NCBI GenBank assembly: GCA_023213195.1
Contig: CP096135.1
Coordinates: 62,001 to 126,000 of the forward strand
DNA: 64,000 nt
DNA from: Sphingobacteriales bacterium JAD_PAG50586_3
GTDB lineage: Bacteria; Bacteroidota; Bacteroidia; CAMBQF01
Reading direction: 5' to 3'
Each line of letters starts with the position of its first letter. Position 1 is the first letter of the stretch. The notes under the pieces are model-generated. The model did no database searches and was not told the DNA's origin. It saw only the letters and a list, made by a program, of their open reading frames with translations. This document shows positions 12,001 to 21,390 of this stretch, in pieces. Position numbers and translations under genes: made by a program.

Positions 12001-13914
12001 GATATTAACGTAGCTAATAACCTTGTTTTAACAAGCGGTTTATACACTCAAAATGGTAGCGGCGGTAATATTACCAACGCGGTTACTATTACTAACAAAT
12101 CAGGCATTGATGCTATTAACTCTGCCACCTTAACAACAGGTGCTGGTGTTACCAATAGTGGTTTGCTACGTGTTAGTAACGGTTTTATATCAATTGGCAG
12201 CAGCTCTTCTCACAACCTTGTAAACAACGCATCAAGCCGTGTGCGTGTTACATCAGGTAAATTAAATGTAGCAGGCAATATTACCAACACAAACTCTACC
12301 ACCCGCGTAAATGGCGGTACTGTAGAAGTGGGTGGATTATATATTGCCACAGGTTCAAGCTCTTTAATACAAACCGGTGGCGTTGTTACCTTAAACATGA
12401 ATATTGCAAGCAGCAATAGCAACGCGGTATTTGATATTGCATCAACATCGGCACTTAACTTAACCGGCGGCAGCATTATTTTACAAGATGCCAATGCAGG
12501 TACAGGTGGCGATATTAAAATAACTTCAGGCTTAGGCAGCAAGTCTATTGCAGCAGCACACAACATGCAGGTTGGTAACGATTTAACATTAAGCAGCAGC
12601 ACATTTAAAATAAACGGTGGTTCTACCCAACTGGGCAAGCTTACCATTAACAACTCTGATGCGTTAATTGGAAGGCTAACGGCTAATACAACTGTTAATA
12701 CCCTTATGCTTAACAAGCCATTAGAGCTAAATGGTAATACAATTATTATTGCAAACCCATCAAATGCCGCTATATCTGGCCCAAGCTATATTGTTAGCGA
12801 AACCACTAACGGTAACTCTAAAATACAATGGAATGTTGGCAACAGTACCGGGTCTTATATATTCCCATTTGGTACCGCGCTTGGTGCTTACATACCATTT
12901 ACATTTAATATTACAACCGCCGGCACACAGCTAACATCGGGCAACATGACAATATCTACTTACCCAACCGATGATAACAATTTACCTTTAGTTGCCGGTG
13001 TATTAAGCATGCTTACCGAAGGTGGAACCAATGGTGCCCAAAGCGCTATAGACCGTTGGTGGATTATTGACGCTAACAACTACCTGATAAAACCAACATC
13101 GAGCATGACATTTAGCTATGCTACTGCCGACCTATTGGGCAACGCCTTTATTACCGAGGCTAACTTACAAGCTCAACGTTGGGATATGTCGTTACTAAAC
13201 GGCCTGCTTAACCCTCCGGGTGGTTGGAACCCGCCAGATTTCTTTGGTGGCCTTAACCTGGGCAACGTTATTAACCATGCAGTAACAGTAACCAACGTTA
13301 CTAACTACTCTCCATGGACATTGGCAGATGGCAACTCTGCGGGTAACTCTCCGCTACCAATTGAATTGTTAGACTTTAGCGCAACTTGTAACGATGAGGT
13401 GGTAACACTTAACTGGACTACTGCTACCGAAACTAACAACAACTTCTTTACCATACAACGCTCTGCCGATTTGGTTAGCTTTGATGATATTGCAGTAATT
13501 GAAGGTGCAGGTAATAGTAGCACCCCTATTACCTACACAGCAAACGATGAGTTTCCTGTTAGTGGTAAAAACATGTACTACCGCTTAATGCAAACTGACT
13601 ATAACGGCGAGTTTGAAATATTTAATCCGGTTGCTACCATGTGCATAACAAGGCAAAATGATGTAATAACCATTTACCCTAACCCGGCTAACGATGTACT
13701 AAACATTCGCATGGATGTTAGCAGCAACGACCGTGGTGTGGTTAATGTTTACAACAGCATTGGCCAGGTGGTTAAGACCATTGCAATAGAACCTACACAA
13801 GGCCAAAACACTTACACATTAAATGTTGGAGATATGGCCCACGGCCAGTACTTTGTAAGCTTCTCTATGGATAATAAAAATTACCCTGTACAAAAATTAA
13901 TGGTTACAAGGTAA
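6048..13914 (+). CDS. Giant T9SS-secreted surface protein with glycine-rich and PKD-like repeat domains (one frameshift)
   Basis: About 2,620 residues once one extra base is removed. It starts at 6048 (or the ATG at 6072); a long N-terminal extension precedes the signal peptide MLSRLITVMLILLVSLAYGQ (about 35-54). About 60-275 is a glycine-rich domain (GGGGAGG blocks). About 280-410 is a pre-peptidase C-terminal-like beta-domain. Six or so ~80-residue repeats follow (VATFSYTQSPIC...SGGG...TYTVTNT), four in tandem at about 500-830 and two at about 1335-1505. About 900-1075 resembles a carbohydrate-binding module. The C-terminus is a type A sorting domain (ITIYPNPANDVLNIRM ... KLMVTR). A surplus C at about 10701 splits the gene into frames ending at 10781 and restarting by 10822. 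Likely an adhesin or matrix protein. Confidence 0.88.
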
Positions 13915-13941
13915 CCTACCGCACTTGCACTATGAAAAAGA

Positions 13942-13976
13942 AAAATCCCCCTGCAAATAATGCCAGGGGATTTTTT
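13942..13976 (+). terminator. Rho-independent terminator after the giant surface protein
   Basis: Arms AATCCCCCTG and CAGGGGATT (one-base bulge) around a short loop, followed by a run of T, 28 bp after the stop codon. Confidence 0.8.
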
Positions 13977-14104
13977 ATTAAGTGAAATTGATTGGTTAGT
14001 AGCTAAGCACTTTAATGTGGTATAGAATGCGACTTAGCGATAGATTTTTAAACGCTATGTATTACAAAGTAACTTTATTATAGATTTGCTGTAGAATAGA
14101 ATGT

Positions 14105-14761
14105 ATGCTAACAGTTGCCGAAGAGAACTACATAAAAGCCATTTATAAGCTGGCTGAGCGTAACGAGATTGTTACGACTAAAGACATTGCCGACAGGGTT
14201 AATACCAAACCATCGTCTGTTAGTGATATGCTTAAAAAACTGGCCGATAAAAAGTATATCAACTACGAGAAATACCAGCATATATCGCTTACCAAACTGG
14301 GCGAAAAAATTGCGCTTAAAACCATACGCAAGCACAGGCTTTGGGAGGTTTTTTTGGTAGAAAAACTGGGCTTTGGTTGGGATGAAATTCACCCCATTGC
14401 CGAGGAGCTGGAGCATATAAACTCTGACGAGTTGGTAGACCGCCTTGACAACTTTTTGGGTAACCCGGAGTACGACCCGCACGGCGACCCTATACCTACC
14501 GCAGCAGGCAAAATAAATGCCATGAAGGTGAAAAAACTATCGGAAGCCGGCAGTGGCGAAACGGTGGTTATGACAGGCGTTGCCGACCATAGCGCGGGCT
14601 TTTTAAAGCACCTTAGCAAGTTAAACATATCACTATCTACCAAGCTAAAAATAAAAGAGGTTAACGAGTTTGACCGTTCTATGATGATTAGCATTAGCGG
14701 AGAAAAGCCCCACTTTATCAGCTACGAGGTGGCCAAAAACCTGCTGGTTACTACCGCTTAA
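14105..14761 (+). CDS. DtxR/MntR-family metal-dependent transcriptional regulator
   Basis: A 218-residue cytosolic repressor that binds DNA when loaded with Fe2+ or Mn2+. Residues 1-60 form the winged helix (AEENYIKAIYKLAERN ... TKPSSVSDMLKKLADKKY). About 65-140 is the metal-binding and dimerisation domain with the HRLWEVFLVEKLGF, EELEHI and GNPEYDPHGDPIP blocks usual in MntR/IdeR. About 150-218 is an SH3-like FeoA domain. A TAGATTTG -7 box (14081-14088) lies 16 bp before the start. The gene ends tail-to-tail with tetR (11-bp overlap). A candidate target is the palindrome at 4484-4499. Which metal it senses is not clear. Confidence 0.93.
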   Translation: MLTVAEENYIKAIYKLAERNEIVTTKDIADRVNTKPSSVSDMLKKLADKKYINYEKYQHISLTKLGEKIALKTIRKHRLWEVFLVEKLGFGWDEIHPIAEELEHINSDELVDRLDNFLGNPEYDPHGDPIPTAAGKINAMKVKKLSEAGSGETVVMTGVADHSAGFLKHLSKLNISLSTKLKIKEVNEFDRSMMISISGEKPHFISYEVAKNLLVTTA

Positions 14762-15351
14762 TTATACCGTTTGCGCGCAGCTCAAAGTACTCTTCAATAG
14801 CTTCGCCAAGGGTCATGTCGGTTTTCTTAAGAAACTCGGGGTCGGTAAGTATGGTAAGCGCGTATTGGTCGCCGGCTGCAAGTATGGCGGTGTGTATGGG
14901 GTTAAATATGCCTTCTTTAATGCCCCTGTCGTAATACTCGGTAAGTATTTTGGTGCTATAATCCCTAAACTGGTCTATCATTAGCCAAATATCGGGGTAT
15001 AGTTCTTTAAGGTCAGACAGCAGCACTACCGATGTGTCAGACACCGTTTCGCAAAAGTAGGCTACGGCATTCTTGTAACGGTCTATATACGGTTGGCTTT
15101 CATCGTGCAGGCGCGTTACAAACCCTGCCGATTTCTGAAGCTTATCAGTAATAAACAGGGCTACAATTTCATCCCTCGACTTAAAATACTTGTACAGCGT
15201 GGCTTTGCTTATGCCAATAATCTCGGCCATATCGTCCATGCTAAAGTACTTTATACCTTTATCGCGAAAGTGGGGCGATAGTAATTCCACCCATTCTGCC
15301 TTGGCGTTTAGGGTCTATGTTACGAGTTTTGTTGGTGGAGCGTCTTCCCAT
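14751..15351 (-). CDS. TetR/AcrR-family transcriptional regulator (frameshift near N-terminus)
   Basis: Predicted repressor, 199 residues after correction. The HTH is at about 30-65 (KYFSMDDMAEIIGISKATLY, then KYFKSRDE). The C-terminal part is the variable ligand domain. The open frame stops being open just above 15290, and a GTG there would truncate the first helix. Removing one base from the doubled run at about 15299-15304 (CCTTGG on the plus strand) joins it to MGRRSTNKTRNIDPKRQ, starting ATG 15351, which gives AEWVELLSPHF with normal spacing. It is divergent from the alkB-like gene; an 11-bp inverted repeat in the shared gap is the likely operator. Confidence 0.88.
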
Positions 15352-15392
15352 AAAAAGTGCGTAAAACTAGCATTTTATTTTTGCAGAGTAAA

Positions 15393-15438
15393 AAAGTAAA
15401 CTATTATTTGTTTTTTAGTTTACTTTAAATTATGTTTG
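15393..15438 (+). promoter_or_regulatory. alkB promoter with TetR-type inverted-repeat operator
   Basis: AAAGTAAACTA (15393-15403) and TAGTTTACTTT (15416-15426) are perfect 11-bp inverted arms with a 12-bp spacer. They enclose the -33 TTTG (15407-15410), which is followed after exactly 20 bp by TATGTTTG (15431-15438). A repressor bound to the arms would cover the promoter. The position between tetR and alkB supports autoregulation plus control of alkB. Confidence 0.7.
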
Positions 15439-15458
15439 TAGTATTAACTTTGAGGAAT

Positions 15459-16525
15459 ATGAAATTCAGGGCTTTAAAATACCTAACTGTTTTTACCGCT
15501 GTAGCTACAGGGCTTATATCGCTAACACAGCACGGCTGGCTTACCTTTTTAACTCCGCTGTATTCCTTTTTTCTGATACCGTTTTTTGAATTATTTATTC
15601 CGGTTGATGAGAAAAACCTGACCGAAGCCGAAGAGGAAATAGTAAAACACGACCGCCTGTACGATTGGTTGGTATATGCCATAGTGCCTATACAATGGGG
15701 CTTTGTAGTGCTGTTTATGTTTACCATACAAGACCCTACGCTTAGTACCTACGAGGTTGTAGGCCGTGTACTATCGCTGGGTGTGGGTTGCGGCGCATTT
15801 GGCATAAACGTAGCGCACGAGCTTGGCCACCGTGTAAACAAAAACGAGCAGCTTATGGCTAAAATCCTTTTGCTATCATCGTTATACATGCACTTTTTTA
15901 TAGAGCATAACCGTGGGCACCATAAAAATGTAAGCACCGATGAAGACCCGGCATCATCGCGCTACGGCGAAAGCCTATACGCCTTTATTCCACGTTCTAT
16001 GATAATGGGCTACCTATCTGCATGGAAGATAGAAGCAAAGCAAATGAAAAAAGAGGGCCGCAAAACACTATCTATTCATAATGAGATGATACAATACCAG
16101 CTTCTACAAGCGGGTTTATTAGTAGCCATGTATTTAATTTTTGGGTTGATGCCCATGCTATATTTTTGGATTGCGGCTTTCATAGGTGCTATATCGTTGG
16201 AGATTGTTAACTACATTGAACATTATGGTTTGCGCCGCAAAAAACCGGCGAAAACAGCTACGAGCGCACTTTGCCCATCCATTCTTGGAATAGCAGCCAC
16301 GTTGTAGGCAGGTTAATGTTGTTTGAACTATCGCGCCACAGCGACCACCACTACAAGGCCAGTCGCAAGTACCAGCTGCTTAAGCATTACGAAGAAGCCC
16401 CGCAAATGCCAACCGGTTACCCGGGCATGATGTTGCTGGCTACCATACCCCCACTGTGGTTTTACATAATGCACAAACGCATTGCCACGCTAAAAGCAGG
16501 TGTAGGCCAAGTTTCCTTGGCCTAA
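15459..16525 (+). CDS. alkB: AlkB-type alkane 1-monooxygenase / membrane di-iron hydroxylase (frameshifted)
   Basis: Integral-membrane non-haem di-iron enzyme that would hydroxylate alkanes or related hydrocarbon chains at the terminal carbon with rubredoxin-type electron donors. The histidine boxes are all present: AHELGHR, EHNRGHH, the NYIEHYGL signature and RHSDHH. The last box is in a second frame: adding one A to the six-A run at 16239-16244 gives RRKKTGENSYERTLPIHSWN and restores about 355 residues, the usual length. The start at 15459 (MKFRALKY) is chosen because the upstream ATG at 15432 overlaps the -7 box. Hydrophobic helices fill the N-terminal half. No rubredoxin gene is adjacent. 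Confidence 0.92.
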
Positions 16526-16526
16526 T

Positions 16527-16603
16527 TATGAATTAGTAATTATTAATTATGAGAGTTTTTGTAACGCTCTTTCTACTAATTAATAATTTATAATTACTAA
16601 TTA
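16527..16603. repeat. AT-rich imperfect inverted repeat between alkB and the phosphorylase
   Basis: Arms based on AATTAGTAATTATTAATTA and its reverse complement (with a small insertion) enclose a GAGAG...CTCTT loop. It fills the gap between convergent genes and may act as a bidirectional terminator or be a small mobile palindrome. Confidence 0.55.
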
Positions 16604-17410
16604 AAGTTCTCTTACCAACTCAGTAATAAGCTTCGTTAATTTTCCTGAAGCAATATTAGCCGCTTGCAATACCTCTTCGTGGCTTACCTTATGCACCTGG
16701 CCTTCAACGCCAAGGTCGGTAATAACAGATACAGCAAAGCACTCAACCCCCATGTGGCGGGCCACAATAACCTCGGGCACGGTGCTCATACCCACAGCAT
16801 CGGCACCTATGCGCCAAAACCAGCGGTATTCGGCAGGAGTTTCAAACGTTGGGCCGGTAACAGATGCGTACACACCTTTCTGCACTTTAATGCCTATGGA
16901 AGCCGCTACCTTCTCTGCTTTCTCTAAAAGGACATGGCTATAAGGTTCGCTCATATCTGGGAAACGAGGGCCCAGTTCTTTATTATTAGGCCCAATCAGC
17001 GGATTAGGCTGAAGGTTAAGGTGGTCGTTAATCAGCATCAGGTCGCCTATTTCAAAGGCGGGGTTCATACCGCCTGCAGCGTTAGAAACAAACAAGGTTT
17101 CTACCCCAATATATTTAAGCACACGCACAGGGAAAACCACCTGCTCCATAGCATAGCCTTCATAAAAATGAAAGCGGCCCTGCATGGCTACTACCAGCTT
17201 ACCGCCAAGGTTGCCAAATATAAGGTTGCCACTATGGCCCTCTACGGTAGATACCGGAAAGTTCGGTATTTCGGTATACGGTATTTTGTGTTGAATTTCA
17301 ATCTCGTCAACCAAGCCACCAAGACCGCTGCCCAGTATTATACCGTATTTAGGAGAAAGGCCGGTGCGTTGTTTTAAGTATTCGGCCGTTTGCTTAATAG
17401 TTTCTAACAT
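16601..17410 (-). CDS. punA: Purine-nucleoside phosphorylase, trimeric type
   Basis: Cytosolic purine salvage enzyme: (deoxy)inosine or guanosine plus phosphate gives the base and (deoxy)ribose 1-phosphate. Its 269 residues match the low-molecular-mass family. Phosphate-binding motifs are GSGLGG (27-32) and the VEGHSGN block (about 56-62). SNAAGGM (about 110) and TGPTFETPAEYR (about 186) with MSTVPEV complete the PNP signature. The start codon overlaps the 3' end of lpxK by 17 bp, so the two form an operon with lpxK first. Intact, with no frameshift. Confidence 0.95.
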   Translation of the reverse strand: MLETIKQTAEYLKQRTGLSPKYGIILGSGLGGLVDEIEIQHKIPYTEIPNFPVSTVEGHSGNLIFGNLGGKLVVAMQGRFHFYEGYAMEQVVFPVRVLKYIGVETLFVSNAAGGMNPAFEIGDLMLINDHLNLQPNPLIGPNNKELGPRFPDMSEPYSHVLLEKAEKVAASIGIKVQKGVYASVTGPTFETPAEYRWFWRIGADAVGMSTVPEVIVARHMGVECFAVSVITDLGVEGQVHKVSHEEVLQAANIASGKLTKLITELVREL

Positions 17411-18469
17411 AATTGTTTACCAGTTTGTCAAATGCTTCTTTATCGTTACCATGAAAAGATACCTCTACAGGCATATAAAACACGGGCAAACCTGCCAGCA
17501 TAGGCAGTAAATTTGCCGCCCTAAGCCTTACCGCGTCTTTTTCAGTAGTAACAATCAATTTGTTTTTCCCCGCAATAGTAGAAAATTTTTGGGTAAGCTT
17601 ATCAATATCGCCTTCGGTAAACTGGTAATGGTCTTTAAATTCCATGTGGTGTACCTCACGCAGAAGTGTTTCGGTAAGGTAGTCCTTCATATACTCAGCA
17701 TTGGCAATACCTGTTAGCAGCAGTATATTGTGGTTACTGTCTTTGTTGAGTTTGGTATTAGCAGCAAGGGTAGCCTCATTCTCTGCCAACGGCACCAAAG
17801 CCCCGTAATTATAGTACGAGAAAAACACCGGAATATCGGGCCCCGTTTTCAGCTTTTGTATTATGCCTTCTCTTTCTAAAGGTGAGAAGTACTTATGTGT
17901 TTTGGTAACTATTATAGCATGGGCACGGCGCAGGGCCGTTATAGACTCGCGCAAATTACCCGATGGTAGCAGGTAATCATCATTAGGTAGGTTGTGGTAA
18001 TCGGCCAAAACAATAGCTAATCCCGGTTTAACATAGCGGTGCTGAAAGGCATCGTCTAACACCAAGGTATTTATGTATGGGCGTTCTTCTATAATTTGAT
18101 TAATACCTTTTACCCTGTCTTCGCACACAGCCACATCAAGCGTAGTAAACTTTTGCTTTAGCTGCAAAGGTTCATCGCCGTATTCCGCGGGTAGCCCATC
18201 TGCCTTAACCCATAAAAAACCTTTGCTTTTGCGGCCATAGCCACGGCTAAGGGTTGCAATATCGCGCGTGGTGCTAAGAAGCTTTACCAAATACTCTACA
18301 TGGGGGTTTTGCCTGTGCCGCCGGTGCTAATGTTGCCTACTACTATTACCGGTTTGTCAAATGCAGTTTGCTTAAATACACCCCAGGCAAACAGCTTGTT
18401 ACGCAACCATATACCCACACCATACAGTGCGGCAATGGGGAACAGCAATATGCGTACTATGGGCTGCAT
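17394..18469 (-). CDS. lpxK: Tetraacyldisaccharide 4'-kinase (lipid A kinase, frameshifted)
   Basis: Inner-membrane kinase that phosphorylates the 4'-position of the lipid A disaccharide precursor, giving lipid IVA. The N-terminus starts at ATG 18469 (MQPIVRILLFPIAALYG, a membrane anchor). The P-loop STGGTGKTP follows at about 60. The frame then breaks: adding one C to the five-base run (plus-strand G, 18302-18306) gives KTPHVEYLVKLL and joins the 298-codon downstream frame with LSRGYGRKSKGF and LDDAFQHR. The restored length is about 358 residues, normal for Bacteroidota. Presence supports a Gram-negative LPS-bearing cell. Operon with the downstream phosphorylase. Confidence 0.92.
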
Positions 18470-18615
18470 TATTGTAAAGATAAGTAATTCAATTGTTTTG
18501 ATAGTATCTGTGCCTAATAATCTATTACCTGTGTAATAAATAATGTAGTTTGTGCCTACAGTAAATTAAACCAAAGAGTATTAATATCGTCTAAACAGCT
18601 ATCAACTTTTTAACT

Positions 18616-19878
18616 ATGAGGATATACCTACTAAAAACAATACAGGTGTTTATTTTAGTGTGTTGCAGTAACGCTATACTAACGGCGCAGCTATATAACG
18701 ACCCAAACTTTAACAAACCTACTACAGGATACGGTTCCGACGGGCCACATACAACTGCTACAGAGGAGTTTGAAAACCCTTACTATGCCGGACAAAATAT
18801 TAAAATTTACCACCCGGGAGATATTCAAGTTAAAGTACCTACGCTTTTTTACAGTCATGCCTATGGGGGGTATATACCTTTGCATGTAATTGGCCTTTTC
18901 AATTTTATTGCTAAAAAAGGTTATGCTATTGTCTTTGTACCTTACCAAACAACAGGGGTTAGTGTTGAAAACCGTTATGAGAATTTATTGGCAGGATTCA
19001 GGAAGGCCGCACGCGATTTCCCCAATATTATAGATACTACAAGGGTAGGCTTTATGGGCCATTCTTTTGGCGGAGGGGCATCTTTTGCAACCGCTTATCG
19101 TTGTTTTACAGAAAACAATTGGGGGCAAAACGGCAGGTTTATCCACTCTTCGGCACCTTGGTATTCATACAATATATCGCAGGCAGAAATGCAGTCGTTT
19201 CCTATAGATACTAAACTAATTGTAGAGGTATACGACGACGATGTTGTTAACGACCACCGCATGGCCGCCGACGTTTTTACGGCCATAAATATACCTGTAG
19301 CAGAAAAAGATTTCATAAAGGTAAAAACAGACACAGTAAATAATTATGTGTATGCAACAGGCCATGATTTGCCCACAACTTACGCCGGATTTGATGCCCT
19401 GGACTATTATGCCTATTACCGATTAATAGATGCACTTTGCGATTATACTTTTACTGGCAGCCTAGTTGCTAAAGATGTGGCCTTGGGCAATGGCAGCCTA
19501 AACCAGATTACTATGCCAACAGGCATGCAAAATTTAGAACAAACAGATATGCCTATAGTAACTTATGACGAAAGCAGGTATGGCTTTCCGTGCAGTGCTG
19601 CCGGCAATCCGAGAAATGCATATTGTGGCAATTTTACAGGTGTATCAATGGTTGAAACCGGCAATGTTAGTATTTATCCCAATCCTTTTACTACCGGTAT
19701 AACAATATCCAACCTTATTGGCAATGAAATGTTTTTGCTGCAAAACAGTGTGGGCCAAATAGTATATAGCGGCAACGTAACTGGCCTGCAACATTTGAAT
19801 AGTTTGCCAAATGGGCTATATATATTAAAAACAATAGCGCCTGCTTATAGTAAAACTTATAAGTTGTTTAAAGAATAG
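18616..19878 (+). CDS. Secreted alpha/beta hydrolase with T9SS sorting domain
   Basis: A 420-residue exported protein. Residues 1-24 form a signal peptide. About 40-290 is an alpha/beta-hydrolase fold of the dienelactone-hydrolase/PET-hydrolase-like type, with nucleophile elbow GFMGHSFGGGAS (about 143-154). Candidate Asp and His lie in VEVYDDDVVNDH and the ATGHD segment. About 345-420 is a type A sorting domain (VSIYPNPFTTGITISN ... YKLFKE), so the enzyme should be secreted by T9SS and released or anchored at the surface. The substrate is unknown; esterase or polyester hydrolase activity is plausible. No operon partners. Confidence 0.85.
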   Translation: MRIYLLKTIQVFILVCCSNAILTAQLYNDPNFNKPTTGYGSDGPHTTATEEFENPYYAGQNIKIYHPGDIQVKVPTLFYSHAYGGYIPLHVIGLFNFIAKKGYAIVFVPYQTTGVSVENRYENLLAGFRKAARDFPNIIDTTRVGFMGHSFGGGASFATAYRCFTENNWGQNGRFIHSSAPWYSYNISQAEMQSFPIDTKLIVEVYDDDVVNDHRMAADVFTAINIPVAEKDFIKVKTDTVNNYVYATGHDLPTTYAGFDALDYYAYYRLIDALCDYTFTGSLVAKDVALGNGSLNQITMPTGMQNLEQTDMPIVTYDESRYGFPCSAAGNPRNAYCGNFTGVSMVETGNVSIYPNPFTTGITISNLIGNEMFLLQNSVGQIVYSGNVTGLQHLNSLPNGLYILKTIAPAYSKTYKLFKE

Positions 19879-20019
19879 TTTCTTTCTGGGATTCATTTTT
19901 ATAAAGGCTACTTAACTATGCCAACCAAGGTTTGATTCTTTAATCAAACTAATCCTTTGCGGCTCATTTTACCGTAAAAATATCTCTTTCGATGGTTGGT
20001 TGGTCGATTAAATTGGAGC

Positions 20020-20035
20020 AATCTGTCGACAGATT
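20020..20035. promoter_or_regulatory. Perfect 16-bp palindrome AATCTGTCGACAGATT
   Basis: Lies in the 235-bp gap ahead of the ECF sigma factor (start 20114). A perfect 16-bp palindrome without a T-run is a better candidate operator than a terminator. The binding protein is unknown. Confidence 0.45.
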
Positions 20036-20113
20036 TTTACCTGTTATCGAAAACCAAAGAAAACACCTGTGTTGTACTCAATCTTTGTCTCAGAAACTTA
20101 AAACACACAGCAT

Positions 20114-20620
20114 ATGTCAACCGTAGAATTTACCACCCAGATGATGAGCTTTCAGGAGCAAATGAGAAAATTCGCATTTAAACTGACATCTGACTATGAT
20201 GAGGCTCAGGACCTAATGCAGGAAACTTATATCAAAGCCATCAAATACAAAGACAGCTTTACTGATTCTACTAATCTTAAAGCGTGGTTACTAACCATTA
20301 TGAAAAACACTTTCATAAACGTATACCGCAAAAATCTACGCAAAGGCCAGGTGTTTGATGCGCACGTAACCACCGCAAGCGATAGGTTGCACCAAAAAGC
20401 ATCTAACAACGCTACCGAAACCCGCTTGTACGAGCAGGATTTAAGGAAGCTTATATCTGCCCTGCCAACAGAATACCGTACACCTTTTGAAATGTATGTA
20501 GAAGGCTACAAATACAAAGAAATTGGCGAACATATGAACTTACCAATCGGCACCATTAAAAGCCGTATACACATAGCCCGCCAAGAGCTTATGACCAAGA
20601 TTAACCGCCAAAAAAAATAA
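20114..20620 (+). CDS. ECF-type RNA polymerase sigma factor
   Basis: A 168-residue sigma-70 family protein of the extracytoplasmic-function type. Region 2 is at about 12-80 (FAFKLTSDYDEAQDLMQETY, then AWLLTIMKNTFIN). Region 4 is at about 110-165 (ALPTEYRTPFEMYVEGYKYK, then GTIKSRIHIARQEL). The start MSTVEFTTQM at 20114 is preferred to the longer upstream frame from 19996. No anti-sigma gene is adjacent, so its signal is unknown. A strong terminator follows, so it is monocistronic. A 16-bp palindrome lies upstream. Confidence 0.95.
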   Translation: MSTVEFTTQMMSFQEQMRKFAFKLTSDYDEAQDLMQETYIKAIKYKDSFTDSTNLKAWLLTIMKNTFINVYRKNLRKGQVFDAHVTTASDRLHQKASNNATETRLYEQDLRKLISALPTEYRTPFEMYVEGYKYKEIGEHMNLPIGTIKSRIHIARQELMTKINRQKK

Positions 20621-20644
20621 ACCCATACTGCCCTTAACCCAATT

Positions 20645-20680
20645 AAAATCCCGCCTGACCCAATCAGGCGGGATTTTTTG
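20645..20680 (+). terminator. Rho-independent terminator after the ECF sigma gene
   Basis: AAATCCCGCCTGA / TCAGGCGGGATTT hairpin followed by T-run. The A-run on the other side lets it also serve the convergent gene ending at 20684. Confidence 0.9.
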
Positions 20681-20683
20681 TTG

Positions 20684-21376
20684 CTATAGCCCAAGTAGCT
20701 TTTGCCACCATGTTTTGCCTTTGGTATCAGGCAATAATTCATCATTATAATCCCAATATTCTTTTTCTTCTTCTAAAGGCAAATCATCATCATCAACAGG
20801 ATAAGAAACAATATCTTTAACATCATCTTCATCAACATCAACACGATTATCCTGATGTTTTTCTTCAGTAATCAAACCAAAATACACCAGCTTGTCATGT
20901 TTCCATTCCGCTATAGCCTCATCAGTGTGATCATCCGGGTAATACCAAAAATCCAGTTCCTTTAATAACTTTGTTTTTTCCGGGTTTTCTAGACTTTTTG
21001 CATATTTATATGTTGCATCAACACCCATAAAAAATATATACTGCCCATCAAATCCAATTCCTGAGTCAAAGTCAATATTTTTAATCTTAAGAAATAGCCA
21101 GATAATCTCAACCCTGTTAAACATGGTTGCAACAAAAGCTATAAAGTACAACTCATCAACATCTCCGGGAGTAGCCGATTTACGCAATTGATATTCCTGC
21201 TCTAGCAGAAATTCAACTATTTCAAAATCTGATGGTTTAAGATCGTAGTAAATTGCCAACGCAAGGGCACTCCTTTCAGCCTGTTTATTATTATCGCTGC
21301 TAGTTATATACCTATAGTTTTCAAGTAAGCTAAAATCATTTCTAACCTGCTCTAGTTCCGGTTTATAATCTTTCAT
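20684..21376 (-). CDS. Hypothetical acidic cytosolic protein
   Basis: Unknown function, 230 residues. It has no signal peptide or transmembrane helix. The middle part (about 40-130) is helical and repeat-like, with blocks such as SALALAIYYDLKPSDFEIV and MFNRVEIIWLFLKIKN, reminiscent of ankyrin-like or helical-repeat proteins but too short to assign. The C-terminal 60 residues are very acidic (DVDEDDVKDIVSYPVDDDDL) and end in WWQKLLGL. It lies 14 bp downstream of hutH on the same strand, so co-transcription is possible but no functional link is evident. More AT-rich than hutH. Confidence 0.7.
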   Translation of the reverse strand: MKDYKPELEQVRNDFSLLENYRYITSSDNNKQAERSALALAIYYDLKPSDFEIVEFLLEQEYQLRKSATPGDVDELYFIAFVATMFNRVEIIWLFLKIKNIDFDSGIGFDGQYIFFMGVDATYKYAKSLENPEKTKLLKELDFWYYPDDHTDEAIAEWKHDKLVYFGLITEEKHQDNRVDVDEDDVKDIVSYPVDDDDLPLEEEKEYWDYNDELLPDTKGKTWWQKLLGL

Positions 21377-21390
21377 TAGGTTATAGTAGG

